Shown: in pieces, positions 20,982 to 26,675 of the stretch
How positions within the stretch are numbered: position 1 is the stretch's first letter
Layout of the letters: each line of letters begins with the position of its first letter
Source of the DNA: an uncultured Eubacteriales bacterium
GTDB taxonomy: Bacteria > Bacillota > Clostridia > Christensenellales > Aristaeellaceae
Length of the DNA stretch: 26,675 nt
Direction of reading: 5' to 3'
NCBI GenBank assembly: GCA_900542445.1
Contig: UQNN01000026.1
Coordinates: 1 to 26,675 of the forward strand
Position numbers and translations under genes: made by a program
Notes under the pieces: model-generated
The model's input: the letters and a program-made list of their open reading frames with translations, nothing else
The model's database searches: none
Told to the model about the DNA's origin: nothing

Positions 20982-21636
20982 GACGCATCCTCCTCTCCAG
21001 CATCCCCAGCAGGCGGGACGCGGTAAACGTCAGCACAAAGTAAATCAGCGCGGATATCGTCAGCGTTTCCAGATAGCGGAAATTGGTCGAGGCCAGCTTG
21101 TTGGCCTGATACGTCAATTCGTAAATGCCGATGGTATACAAAATCGAAGATTCCTTGATGATGCTGATAAACTCATTGCCGATGGCGGGCAGAATGTTCT
21201 TAATCGCCTGCGGCAGAATGATGTAAATCATCGTCTGCGCGCCGTTCATGCCCAGCGAACGGCTGGCCTCGGTCTGTCCCCCGTCGATGGCCTGTATGCC
21301 GGAACGGACGATCTCGGCCATGTACGCCGCGCTGTTGATGACCAGCGCCACCGTACCGGCGGTCATTCGCGGCAGCTTGACGCCCATCTGCGGCAGGCCG
21401 TAGAAAACGATAAGCACCTGCACCAGCAGCGGCGTGCCGCGCAGAAATTCGATATACGCGCCCGCCAGCACCTTGAGCAGCTTGACGCGGCTCATGCGCA
21501 GCAGGGCCACCACAATGCCCAGCAGCGTGCCGAAAATCGCCGTGCAGAGCGCCAGCTCCACAGTCGTGCCGACGCCCTGAAAAAAGACGGGCAGCTTGGT
21601 GGTCAAAATCTGCCACCATGCCTCAAAAGAAAACAT
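20968..21636 (-). CDS. Polar amino-acid ABC transporter permease (222 aa)
   Basis: HisM/GlnP-type inner-membrane subunit with about five hydrophobic segments. The N-terminal transmembrane block is VFFQGVGTTVELALCTAIFG, then FLRGTPLLVQVLIVFYGLPQ. The EAA loop typical of the family, EASRSLGMNGAQTMIYIILPQA (about 124-145), is intact and binds the ATPase. ATG 21636 has AAAGGG 9 bases upstream. It lies about 110 bases after the binding-protein gene, with a weak hairpin (21697-21722) between that may lower its expression. Confidence 0.94.
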   Translation of the reverse strand: MFSFEAWWQILTTKLPVFFQGVGTTVELALCTAIFGTLLGIVVALLRMSRVKLLKVLAGAYIEFLRGTPLLVQVLIVFYGLPQMGVKLPRMTAGTVALVINSAAYMAEIVRSGIQAIDGGQTEASRSLGMNGAQTMIYIILPQAIKNILPAIGNEFISIIKESSILYTIGIYELTYQANKLASTNFRYLETLTISALIYFVLTFTASRLLGMLERRMRRGDR

Positions 21637-21690
21637 CGCTTTCAACCCTTTCTCTGTCGCCCGCCCTCATTGCTTAACCCCAAAGACGGG

Positions 21691-21723
21691 AAAACAGGCG
21701 GCCCGGCTTTCTCCTGACCGCCC
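21691..21723 (-). terminator. Possible intercistronic attenuator between binding protein and permease genes
   Basis: GGCGG (21697-21701) pairs with CCGCC (21718-21722), followed on the minus strand by TGTTTT. The stem is only 5 bases, so it may be a partial terminator that sets a higher level for the binding protein. Confidence 0.35.
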
Positions 21724-21744
21724 GTACGGATGATGATTTCGCGC

Positions 21745-22563
21745 TTACTGCGCCGCGTCCTGCGCCTTGAGCAGCTCGGCATTCTGCGCGCAGGCCTTTT
21801 CGACCCAGCCGTCATACGTGCCATCCGCCACAACGCGCTCAACGGTCTCGTTCACCGCCGCCAGCAGCGTCGCGTTCTCGTCGCCCTTAGCCACGGCTAC
21901 GCCCACGCCGTTCTTGTTGGATTCCACCGGCACTTCGGAGAAGGCCAGACCCGGATAAATATTCATGTAGCTCGTCGCCACAATCTTGGAGCAGACAACG
22001 CCCTCGATATTGCCGTTAAGCAGCTCCATCAGCAGGGTCGGCACCGTCGGCAGCAGCAGCAATTCGCTGTCGGGGAACTGTTCTTCGGCGATGGTCTGCT
22101 GAATCGTCGCCAGCTGCGCGCCGATGGTCTTTCCCTTCAAATCCTCAGCGGTCTTGTAGGTACCCAAATCCGCTTCGCGAACGACGATGGGCTGTTCGCC
22201 GACGTAATAGGTCGAGGAGAAATCGACGGCGTTCTTGCGCTCTTCCGTGGCAGTCATGCCGGAAAGCACGAGATCCACATCGCCGTTTTGCAGCGCGGGA
22301 ATCAGGCCGTTAAACTGCTGGTCGGAAACCTCCAGCTCTACGCCGATATCCGCAGCGATCTGACGCGCAAGCTCCATTTCAAATCCGGCTTCGTACTCCT
22401 TGCCGTCTTCACCCACAAAGTAAAATTCAAACGGCGCAAAGCTCACCTCGGAGCCGACGACCAGCTTGCCCTTTGCTTTGATATCATCCAGATGGTCAGC
22501 CATTGCGCCCGTCGCGCCTATGGTCATCATTGCGGCCAGCGCCCATACACACAGCTTTTTCAT
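21745..22563 (-). CDS. Polar amino-acid ABC transporter substrate-binding protein (272 aa)
   Basis: Type-II periplasmic-fold (SBP_bac_3) protein: KLVVGSEVSFAPFEFY near residue 33, AGFEMELARQIAADIG, QQFNGLIPALQNGDVDLVLSGMTATEER (family signature), DFSSTYY, and KGKTIGAQLAT. The signal peptide ends ATGAMADH and has no lipobox Cys, unlike most Gram-positive binding proteins. The ligand is unknown. I chose ATG 22563, 9 bases past AAAGGAG; the in-frame ATG 22569 is only 3 bases away. A perfect sigma-A promoter drives it, so it heads the transporter operon. Confidence 0.94.
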   Translation of the reverse strand: MKKLCVWALAAMMTIGATGAMADHLDDIKAKGKLVVGSEVSFAPFEFYFVGEDGKEYEAGFEMELARQIAADIGVELEVSDQQFNGLIPALQNGDVDLVLSGMTATEERKNAVDFSSTYYVGEQPIVVREADLGTYKTAEDLKGKTIGAQLATIQQTIAEEQFPDSELLLLPTVPTLLMELLNGNIEGVVCSKIVATSYMNIYPGLAFSEVPVESNKNGVGVAVAKGDENATLLAAVNETVERVVADGTYDGWVEKACAQNAELLKAQDAAQ

Positions 22564-22610
22564 TTTCATCCGCTCCTTTTTGTTTTTTCCTGTTGGATTT
22601 GATGAAATGG

Positions 22611-22639
22611 ATTATATCGCGCCATGTATAATTTGTCAA
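22611..22639 (-). promoter_or_regulatory. Consensus sigma-A promoter of the amino-acid transporter operon
   Basis: Minus strand: TTGACA (22634-22639), exactly 17 bases, TATAAT (22611-22616); both hexamers are perfect consensus. The leader is AT-rich and about 45 bases long. Confidence 0.9.
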
Positions 22640-22681
22640 CGTTTTTCTCATAATTATACATTTTTTCGGCATAACGAACAA

Positions 22682-22727
22682 AATTCAGCGCATACAACGG
22701 TTTTTTATTCGTTGCATGCGCTGAATT
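22682..22727 (-). terminator. Terminator of the C69 dipeptidase gene
   Basis: Two 18-base arms (22682-22699 and 22710-22727) pair at 17 positions around a 10-base loop. On the minus strand TTTT follows. Forty bases before it, the repeat TTATGC occurs four times at about 10-base spacing (22736-22772). Confidence 0.8.
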
Positions 22728-22766
22728 TATACGTGTTATGCAGTTTTATGCAGTATTATGCTTTGT

Positions 22767-24227
22767 TTATGCGTCTGCGCGGCTGAACGCGTTCTTCATT
22801 TCGCTGCTGGCCGTATGCAGCACTTTGCTCATCAGATCGTCCGTCTGGCGCTTTGCCTCGTCCGCAATGCGCTGGTTGCCTTCTTCCAAATAGGCGTGAA
22901 CGTCCTTCTCCCGTGCGCATCCCGCGTCAAACGCCGCCAGAATTTCGTGGCTCTTCGCAGCCAGATTTTTCTGATAACGCTCAACGTGCGCGATGCAGGT
23001 CGCATAGTGCGCGTCGGCAAGCGCGCCGATCATGCGGTTCGCCCAGTAGAAGTTCTCAGTCGTCGGCACGGCGCCCGTATTCGCCAGATAATCCGGCGTG
23101 GTTGTCACATTCGTATAGAACGGAATCGCCTCGTTGAACGCGTTGGAACCGACAGAAATCCATTCCACGCTCATCAGCTCTTCGGGCATATACGGCCGCA
23201 GCTGGGTGATGGCCATAAAACAGTTGCGGTTGATGCCGATAGGCCGATACATGCCGCGCTTATCCGCCTCGCCGTGACGCGCATACGGATTAAACGGCGT
23301 GCCCTGATAATAAGAGGAGAGCACATATTTGACATCCTCAATCGTGACCTTGTGTTCCGGTTCCATGCTCCATGGCAGATCGTCCGATTCGGGCGTGTAA
23401 TCCGCGTTTTCGCCATCCCACACACAGGTATGCGGGTTCAAATAGCGCAGCATGTACCACGCGCGCGGCGTGTTATAGGAATGATCCGAATCCGTATGGC
23501 TGCCGAACGCAGCGCGCACATCAAAGTCCGTCGTTTCAGCCAGCGCACACGGCTCCATCGTCAAATCCAGATGGTTCTTTTCGATGAACTCAATCAGATC
23601 CGGCGAACAGATGTGCTCCTTCTGCGCGCCGAACGCATCCACAAAGTCGAATGTGTCAATGCCCTGCTGGTTCGGCATGACGACATACGCATCATCCGGC
23701 ACCCGCTTCGCGATGAAATGATGGCCGCCGATGGACTCAAACCACCAGATTTCATCAACATCCTGAAAACCGATGCCGTTCATCTCATATGTGCCGTATT
23801 GCGCGATCAGCTCACCCAGCCGCTGCACGCCCTCGCGCGCACTGTGGATATACGGCAGAACAATCGTCAGCATATCTTCTTCGCCGATACCGCCTTCCAC
23901 AAGCGGATCCGCGCCCTGTACGCGCGGGTTGGAGGTGATGGTCTCCGTTTCGCTCATGGCGACGTTGCAGGCGTTCACGCCAGCCTCGCCCCAAATGCCG
24001 GCATCCTCCAGCGCGTTAGGCATGGCGGTGTAGCGCATCGGATTTTCCGGCAGATCGATCGTCACGCCGGAAAGCACGCTTACATAATGCCGCGGCTGTT
24101 CCTCCGGATTGACGACCACGAATTTCTTGGGTTTAAACTTCTCCGGGCCGCAATCTTCGTTGCGCGCCATCAGGGTTGAACCGTCGTAAGATGCTTTTTT
24201 ACCGACCAGAATTGTTGTGCAGGGCAT
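22767..24227 (-). CDS. C69-family dipeptidase (486 aa)
   Basis: N-terminal-nucleophile hydrolase of peptidase family C69 (PepD-like). It starts MPCTTILVGKKASYDGSTLMARNED; the Cys at residue 3 is the nucleophile. Other family blocks are GGIGEEDMLTIVLPYIHSAREGV, WWFESIGGHHFIAKRVPDD, PNQQGIDTFDF and FNPYARHGEADKRGMYRPIG. No signal peptide, so dipeptides are probably cleaved in the cytoplasm. ATG 24227 has GGAGG 7 bases upstream; the frame opens 6 codons earlier without an SD. It is transcribed singly from its own promoter, through a long leader hairpin. Confidence 0.93.
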   Translation of the reverse strand: MPCTTILVGKKASYDGSTLMARNEDCGPEKFKPKKFVVVNPEEQPRHYVSVLSGVTIDLPENPMRYTAMPNALEDAGIWGEAGVNACNVAMSETETITSNPRVQGADPLVEGGIGEEDMLTIVLPYIHSAREGVQRLGELIAQYGTYEMNGIGFQDVDEIWWFESIGGHHFIAKRVPDDAYVVMPNQQGIDTFDFVDAFGAQKEHICSPDLIEFIEKNHLDLTMEPCALAETTDFDVRAAFGSHTDSDHSYNTPRAWYMLRYLNPHTCVWDGENADYTPESDDLPWSMEPEHKVTIEDVKYVLSSYYQGTPFNPYARHGEADKRGMYRPIGINRNCFMAITQLRPYMPEELMSVEWISVGSNAFNEAIPFYTNVTTTPDYLANTGAVPTTENFYWANRMIGALADAHYATCIAHVERYQKNLAAKSHEILAAFDAGCAREKDVHAYLEEGNQRIADEAKRQTDDLMSKVLHTASSEMKNAFSRADA

Positions 24228-24247
24228 ACGCTTTCCTCCGTTCATCC

Positions 24248-24301
24248 CTTCCTGAGCCTGCGCGGCAGACCTTTGAGGCCGTTCCGTGCAGGCTCAGGAA
24301 G
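24248..24301 (-). promoter_or_regulatory. Long leader hairpin before the C69 dipeptidase
   Basis: Perfect 14-base arms (CTTCCTGAGCCTGC at 24248-24261, complement 24288-24301) enclose a 26-base loop that can form an inner GGCC/GGTC stem. It sits in the 5' leader, ending only about 20 bases before the RBS, with no T-run. It could stabilise the mRNA or be a regulatory leader; no known riboswitch is recognised. Confidence 0.5.
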
Positions 24302-24332
24302 TCATTTCGTGTTTTGTTCACCAAACATGCAA

Positions 24333-24361
24333 ATTATAGTCCTTTGTCTGAAACGTTTCAA
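24333..24361 (-). promoter_or_regulatory. Sigma-A promoter of C69 with an overlapping TGAAACGTTTCA palindrome
   Basis: Minus strand: TTGAAA (24356-24361), 17 bases, TATAAT (24333-24338). The perfect 12-base palindrome TGAAACGTTTCA (24349-24360) covers the spacer and most of the -35. Its CG centre fits LacI/GalR-family operators, so repression by such a regulator is inferred. Nothing else was seen in the upstream stretch 24362-24496. Confidence 0.75.
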
Positions 24362-24496
24362 GCCGTTTTTTTCGTTGTTTTGCCAAACCCTTTCACCTTC
24401 TCCCAAATGCGCCCCATCCGGGACGGCATGACCATCTCCCGCAAAGTCTCAAAGTTTCACGCATGCGGGCGTCTTTTATGAATTTTTCCGCGAGTC

Positions 24497-24535
24497 AAAA
24501 AAAGGCTGTTCGGTTTCACAAGCCGAACAGCCTTT
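24497..24535 (-). terminator. Terminator of the TetR gene
   Basis: AAAGGCTGTTCGG (24501-24513) pairs with CCGAACAGCCTTT (24523-24535), and on the minus strand seven Ts follow. It is 12 bases past the stop. Confidence 0.9.
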
Positions 24536-24547
24536 GAATATTCCGTT

Positions 24548-25090
24548 TTACTTTTTCAGCAGCATCTCATGCATCTCATGAACGCGCTGCGCGATCTGCG
24601 GCTGAGTGAAATTGGTGCGGCCCGTTGCCTGCATCGCAGCCAAACCGTGCGCATAAAGCATCACGTCTTCGCAGACGCGCTTGGCCTTTTCGCTGTCCAG
24701 CCCCTTTTCGCTCGCTTCGGCGGTAATCATCGGCTCGCGAGCCAGCTCGCTGCCAAAGCTCTGCATGCCGCCATCCTCGCGCAGGAACATGTGCGCAAAC
24801 AGGCGCGGCTGCTCGGTCGCAAAACGCACATAGGCATTGCTGCTGCCTTCAAGCGCCGGGCAGTCCTTCGCTTCTTCGCTGACGGTCTGCTCGAAAACGT
24901 CGTGCGCCTTTTGATCCAGCGCGTTCTTCAAATCGTCCATGCCAGAGAAATAGCTGAAGATCGGCTGAGTCGAACAGTTGAGCGCTTTTGCAACAGAACG
25001 TGCGTTCACCGCAGCCATTCCTTCCTGGCAAAACATGGCAAACGATCTTTCCAGGATCATTTCCCTTGTAATTCTCTGTTTGGGAGGCAT
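24548..25090 (-). CDS. TetR/AcrR-family transcriptional regulator (180 aa)
   Basis: The N-terminal HTH is seen: ITREMILERSFAMFCQEGMAAVNARSVAKALNCSTQPIFSYFSGMDDLKNAL (about 6-58). The TetR recognition helix appears as QPIFSYF. The C-terminal ligand-binding part (about 70-180) is not specific. ATG 25090 has GGAAG 8 bases upstream; an in-frame GTG 3 codons earlier lacks one. An inverted repeat AAAGAAT/ATTCTTT (25117-25123 and 25142-25148) flanks the -10 and may be an autoregulatory operator. It is divergent from the secreted protein at 25461-26249, which could be its target; that is inference. Confidence 0.9.
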   Translation of the reverse strand: MPPKQRITREMILERSFAMFCQEGMAAVNARSVAKALNCSTQPIFSYFSGMDDLKNALDQKAHDVFEQTVSEEAKDCPALEGSSNAYVRFATEQPRLFAHMFLREDGGMQSFGSELAREPMITAEASEKGLDSEKAKRVCEDVMLYAHGLAAMQATGRTNFTQPQIAQRVHEMHEMLLKK

Positions 25091-25131
25091 AAAATCCACT
25101 TCCTATCCTTAAATTGAAAGAATCTCGGATT

Positions 25132-25160
25132 ATGGTAACATATTCTTTTCCTTTCGTCAA
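25132..25160 (-). promoter_or_regulatory. Promoter of the TetR gene
   Basis: Minus strand: TTGACG (25155-25160), 17 bases, TACCAT (25132-25137), about 41 bases before the ATG. The -10 is weak, and the AAAGAAT/ATTCTTT repeat surrounds it. Confidence 0.55.
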
Positions 25161-25399
25161 CACCCTTTCATTTCCACAGTTGTTTATGTTTATATTTCTT
25201 TTTGCACACAAATATACGTGTACAAACATCTGTTTTTATTGATTCTTTTCGACATGATTCGAGCATTTCGTGTGTCATTTAAGTATGGAACACCGAAAAA
25301 ATATTTTTTTGAGAAATAGAGAATTGTATCTTCTTCAATGGTTTATCGGGCAGTTTGTTCTTTTTCAAAGCAAAAGTTCGCGCTTTTTTCGGCGCATGA
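25161..25399. other. AT-rich intergenic region between divergent TetR and secreted-protein genes
   Basis: About 240 bases, clearly more AT-rich than the surroundings, with no credible reading frame on either strand. An A/T palindrome lies near 25296-25309. No RNA gene or repeat is recognised. Confidence 0.4.
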
Positions 25400-25428
25400 T
25401 TGTATTTAGCAGGCGATTCTGCTATACT
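25400..25428 (+). promoter_or_regulatory. Sigma-A promoter of the secreted cysteine-peptidase-like gene
   Basis: TTGTAT (25400-25405), 17 bases, TATACT (25423-25428), about 33 bases before the start codon. Confidence 0.65.
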
Positions 25429-25460
25429 GATCATCAGTCTTTTAAGCGAGGTGCTTGGTT

Positions 25461-26249
25461 TTGCGCAATCACATTGTCCTTCTTTTGCTTCTGTTTTCCC
25501 TTCTGCCTGTCTGTGCATCGGCCGAATCCCTTTCGCTCGCCGAAATGGCCGCCGCCGAGGATGCAGCTTCCCTCTCTTCCGATTTAAGCGCGCCAGAGAC
25601 CGTTCAAACGGTCTCAACAGCCGCACGTGAGGATTTTATCGACCGCATTCTTTCTCTCGCCCAGACGCTCTATACAAAGGCCAACGGTCAACCCCAGCGC
25701 GCGCAATACAGCGGCGACATCTACATCTGCAAAAACTACACGGTTCATCTTTTCCGCGAAACCTGCGGCGACTTCCGCATGGCCGAATACCCCGACGTAC
25801 CGTTGGTCATCCCAAACAACCAGAAGAAAGCGGACTGCGCTCCTTACGTCTACGGGGTGGAATGGCAGGATGTGCCCGCCAGCGAAGGCAATCCATTTTA
25901 CGCTGCTGCAAGCTTCCGATACAATGATTCACTTTCTAAAGAAGAAAACCGCGAAAAAGCCCGCGAATTTTTAAAGCAGGTCAAACGCGGCGACTATTTT
26001 CAAATGGCCGCAAACTATTATTACGGAGTCGGCGCACACAGCATGCTTTTCATTGCGGATTATGACCCGGAAACGGACAGCGTGCATTGGGCTGATTCCA
26101 ACATGAAAGGCAAAAGCGTAAACGGCATTCGCTATGCCTATGTGCAATACGACGCAGTGAAGGGGATCGACTGGTTTGTCGATGCGTTTTGCCGCAAGAA
26201 ATACGGCGCAACGATTTATCGCCTGAGAGAAGATATTATGTATAAATGA
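25461..26249 (+). CDS. Putative secreted NlpC/P60-like cysteine peptidase (262 aa, TTG start)
   Basis: Signal peptide MLRNHIVLLLLLFSLLPVCA with cleavage at ASA. A variable linker follows (about 22-70), then a globular domain. KKADCAPYVYGVEW (about 127-140) resembles the catalytic DCxxxV motif of the NlpC/P60 superfamily, and GDYFQM with AHSMLFIADYDPETDSVHWADS (about 175-215) resembles the GD...HxxIYxG part that carries the His. A cell-wall or peptide hydrolase role is inferred; assignment is by motif only. Start: the GAGGTG SD is 7 bases before TTG 25461, whereas the earlier in-frame TTG at 25455 is one base from the SD. No lipobox. The gene ends about 330 bases from the 5S rRNA and is convergent with it. 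Confidence 0.7.
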   Translation: MRNHIVLLLLLFSLLPVCASAESLSLAEMAAAEDAASLSSDLSAPETVQTVSTAAREDFIDRILSLAQTLYTKANGQPQRAQYSGDIYICKNYTVHLFRETCGDFRMAEYPDVPLVIPNNQKKADCAPYVYGVEWQDVPASEGNPFYAAASFRYNDSLSKEENREKAREFLKQVKRGDYFQMAANYYYGVGAHSMLFIADYDPETDSVHWADSNMKGKSVNGIRYAYVQYDAVKGIDWFVDAFCRKKYGATIYRLREDIMYK

Positions 26250-26582
26250 TTCTTTCCCGGTGCAAATTCCATGTCACGCCGCGCGCGTTTCGCGCCACGG
26301 TCTAAAATTGAGTAAGAAGTCTTCTTCATTAGAGAGACAGACGCTCACACCACTGTGCGAATCGGTCTGTACACGGTAATTCAACCTCATAATTGCAAGG
26401 ATTCGCAGTCGCTGAGGATATTAAAAAATCCCGCTATTGTGAGTCTTTCATTTATATGTTAAAACAGGGTTCCCGCTACGCGCCAGTGCAGGCACAAGAG
26501 ATGAAGTGAGCGCGATAGGCAATCCTGTCTCCAAAAAAAGAAGCAGTAATGGCGTATAATAGTTGAGGGAGGATGTTTGGGA
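26250..26582. other. Non-coding gap with several inverted repeats downstream of 5S rRNA
   Basis: No credible gene lies in these 333 bases. Structures seen: TGCGAATC (26356-26363) and GATTCGCA (about 26400-26407) enclose an inner GTAATT/AATTGC stem; ACAGAC/GTCTGT arms lie around 26337-26373; and a long imperfect hairpin lies at about 26463-26530, with ACAGG and GCGCG pairings and TTTT on the minus strand. On the minus strand an open stretch of 33 codons contains ATANPCNYEVELPC but has no start or RBS. It may be a decayed gene or a structured transcript, and the last hairpin may terminate the 5S transcript. Confidence 0.4.
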
Positions 26583-26675
26583 ATCCGGCAACGTCCTACT
26601 CTCCCAGGTGATATCGGCCTCCTGTTTCGCCCACAGGGCGCAGGGGCCGATATCCTAACCAAGTACGTGCTTCGC
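26583..26675 (-). rRNA. 5S ribosomal RNA, 3' part, with expansion hairpin (cut by window end)
   Basis: On the minus strand the sequence reads GCGAAGCACGTACTTGGTT near the window edge and ACCTGGGAGAGTAGGACG before the 3' end, the helix IV/loop E/helix V region of a clostridial 5S rRNA. Between GGT and ACC, where only about 4-6 bases are usual, lie 48 bases. They contain a perfect 10-base stem (GATATCGGCC at 26610-26619, complement 26645-26654), capped by CCTG/CAGG and GCCC/GGGC pairs. The 5' portion lies outside the window, so the rest of the rRNA operon cannot be seen. The exact 3' end is approximate. Confidence 0.85.

Noticed and set aside
19131..21026. 631-codon plus-strand frame across the M20 peptidase and ABC ATPase genes
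   Set aside because: It runs antisense through two clear genes, has low-complexity His/Arg composition and no RBS.
22758..24179. 473-codon plus-strand frame antisense to the C69 dipeptidase
   Set aside because: Shadow frame; the C69 motifs on the minus strand are clear.
26555..26565. TATAAT on the plus strand before the 5S locus
   Set aside because: No -35 at 16-18 bases and no plus-strand gene; it points into the antisense of the rRNA.
26459..26662. 67-codon minus-strand frame over the 5S rRNA
   Set aside because: It overlaps the rRNA gene and has no RBS or homology.
1..26675. CRISPR arrays, phage genes or insertion sequences
   Set aside because: No regularly spaced direct repeats, transposase or phage proteins were seen on either strand.

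Overview
The window reads as a chromosomal piece of a GC-rich, spore-forming member of the Clostridia. Support for this: the syntenic yqfC-yqfD-phoH-pgpH-ybeY-cdd-era block, two alpha/beta-type small acid-soluble spore proteins, sigma-A-like promoters with 17-base spacers, purine-rich Shine-Dalgarno sites (GGAGG) before almost every gene, and intergenic palindromes of a kind common in gut Clostridia. A Christensenellales-like or related gut lineage is only a guess. There is no phage, transposase or CRISPR array.

Layout. 1-3500: a short truncated Xre-type HTH reading frame, two tandem secreted SH3-domain paralogues, and an HTH/superoxide-reductase-like fusion gene interrupted by one in-frame TGA; all are on the minus strand and end in a cluster of palindromes. 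3502-10069: the conserved housekeeping/sporulation operon (minus), with a palindromic repeat between cdd and era and no dgkA. 10169-10972: an orphan degenerate response-regulator-like protein. 11151-13165: purC-purB. 13299-15397: GNAT acetyltransferase, a third SH3 protein whose leader resembles that of the first pair, and two SASP genes. 15567-19029 (plus strand): tRNA-Gly(GCC), a MerR-family regulator, and a secreted double-FMN-domain/FAD reductase preceded by a promoter with the long 19-base spacer typical of MerR-activated promoters. 19029-24227 (minus): M20 peptidase, a polar amino-acid ABC transporter (binding protein, permease, ATPase) and a C69 dipeptidase, which together suggest peptide and amino-acid salvage. 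24548-26249: a TetR regulator and a divergent secreted NlpC/P60-like protein. 26583-26675: the 3' part of a 5S rRNA gene that carries a large extra hairpin.

Most notable: (i) the 5S rRNA has an apparent expansion segment of roughly 40-45 nt in helix IV; (ii) a MerR regulator with a cysteine-rich effector domain sits next to a MerR-type promoter driving an extracellular flavinylated reductase of unknown electron acceptor; (iii) the HTH-SOR gene has a single nonsense codon and lacks one canonical iron-ligand histidine; (iv) two SH3 gene loci 12 kb apart share a 16-nt motif and RBS block in their leaders; (v) a 12-bp LacI-family-like palindrome overlaps the promoter of the C69 dipeptidase. All calls are from reading the sequence; no database search was run.
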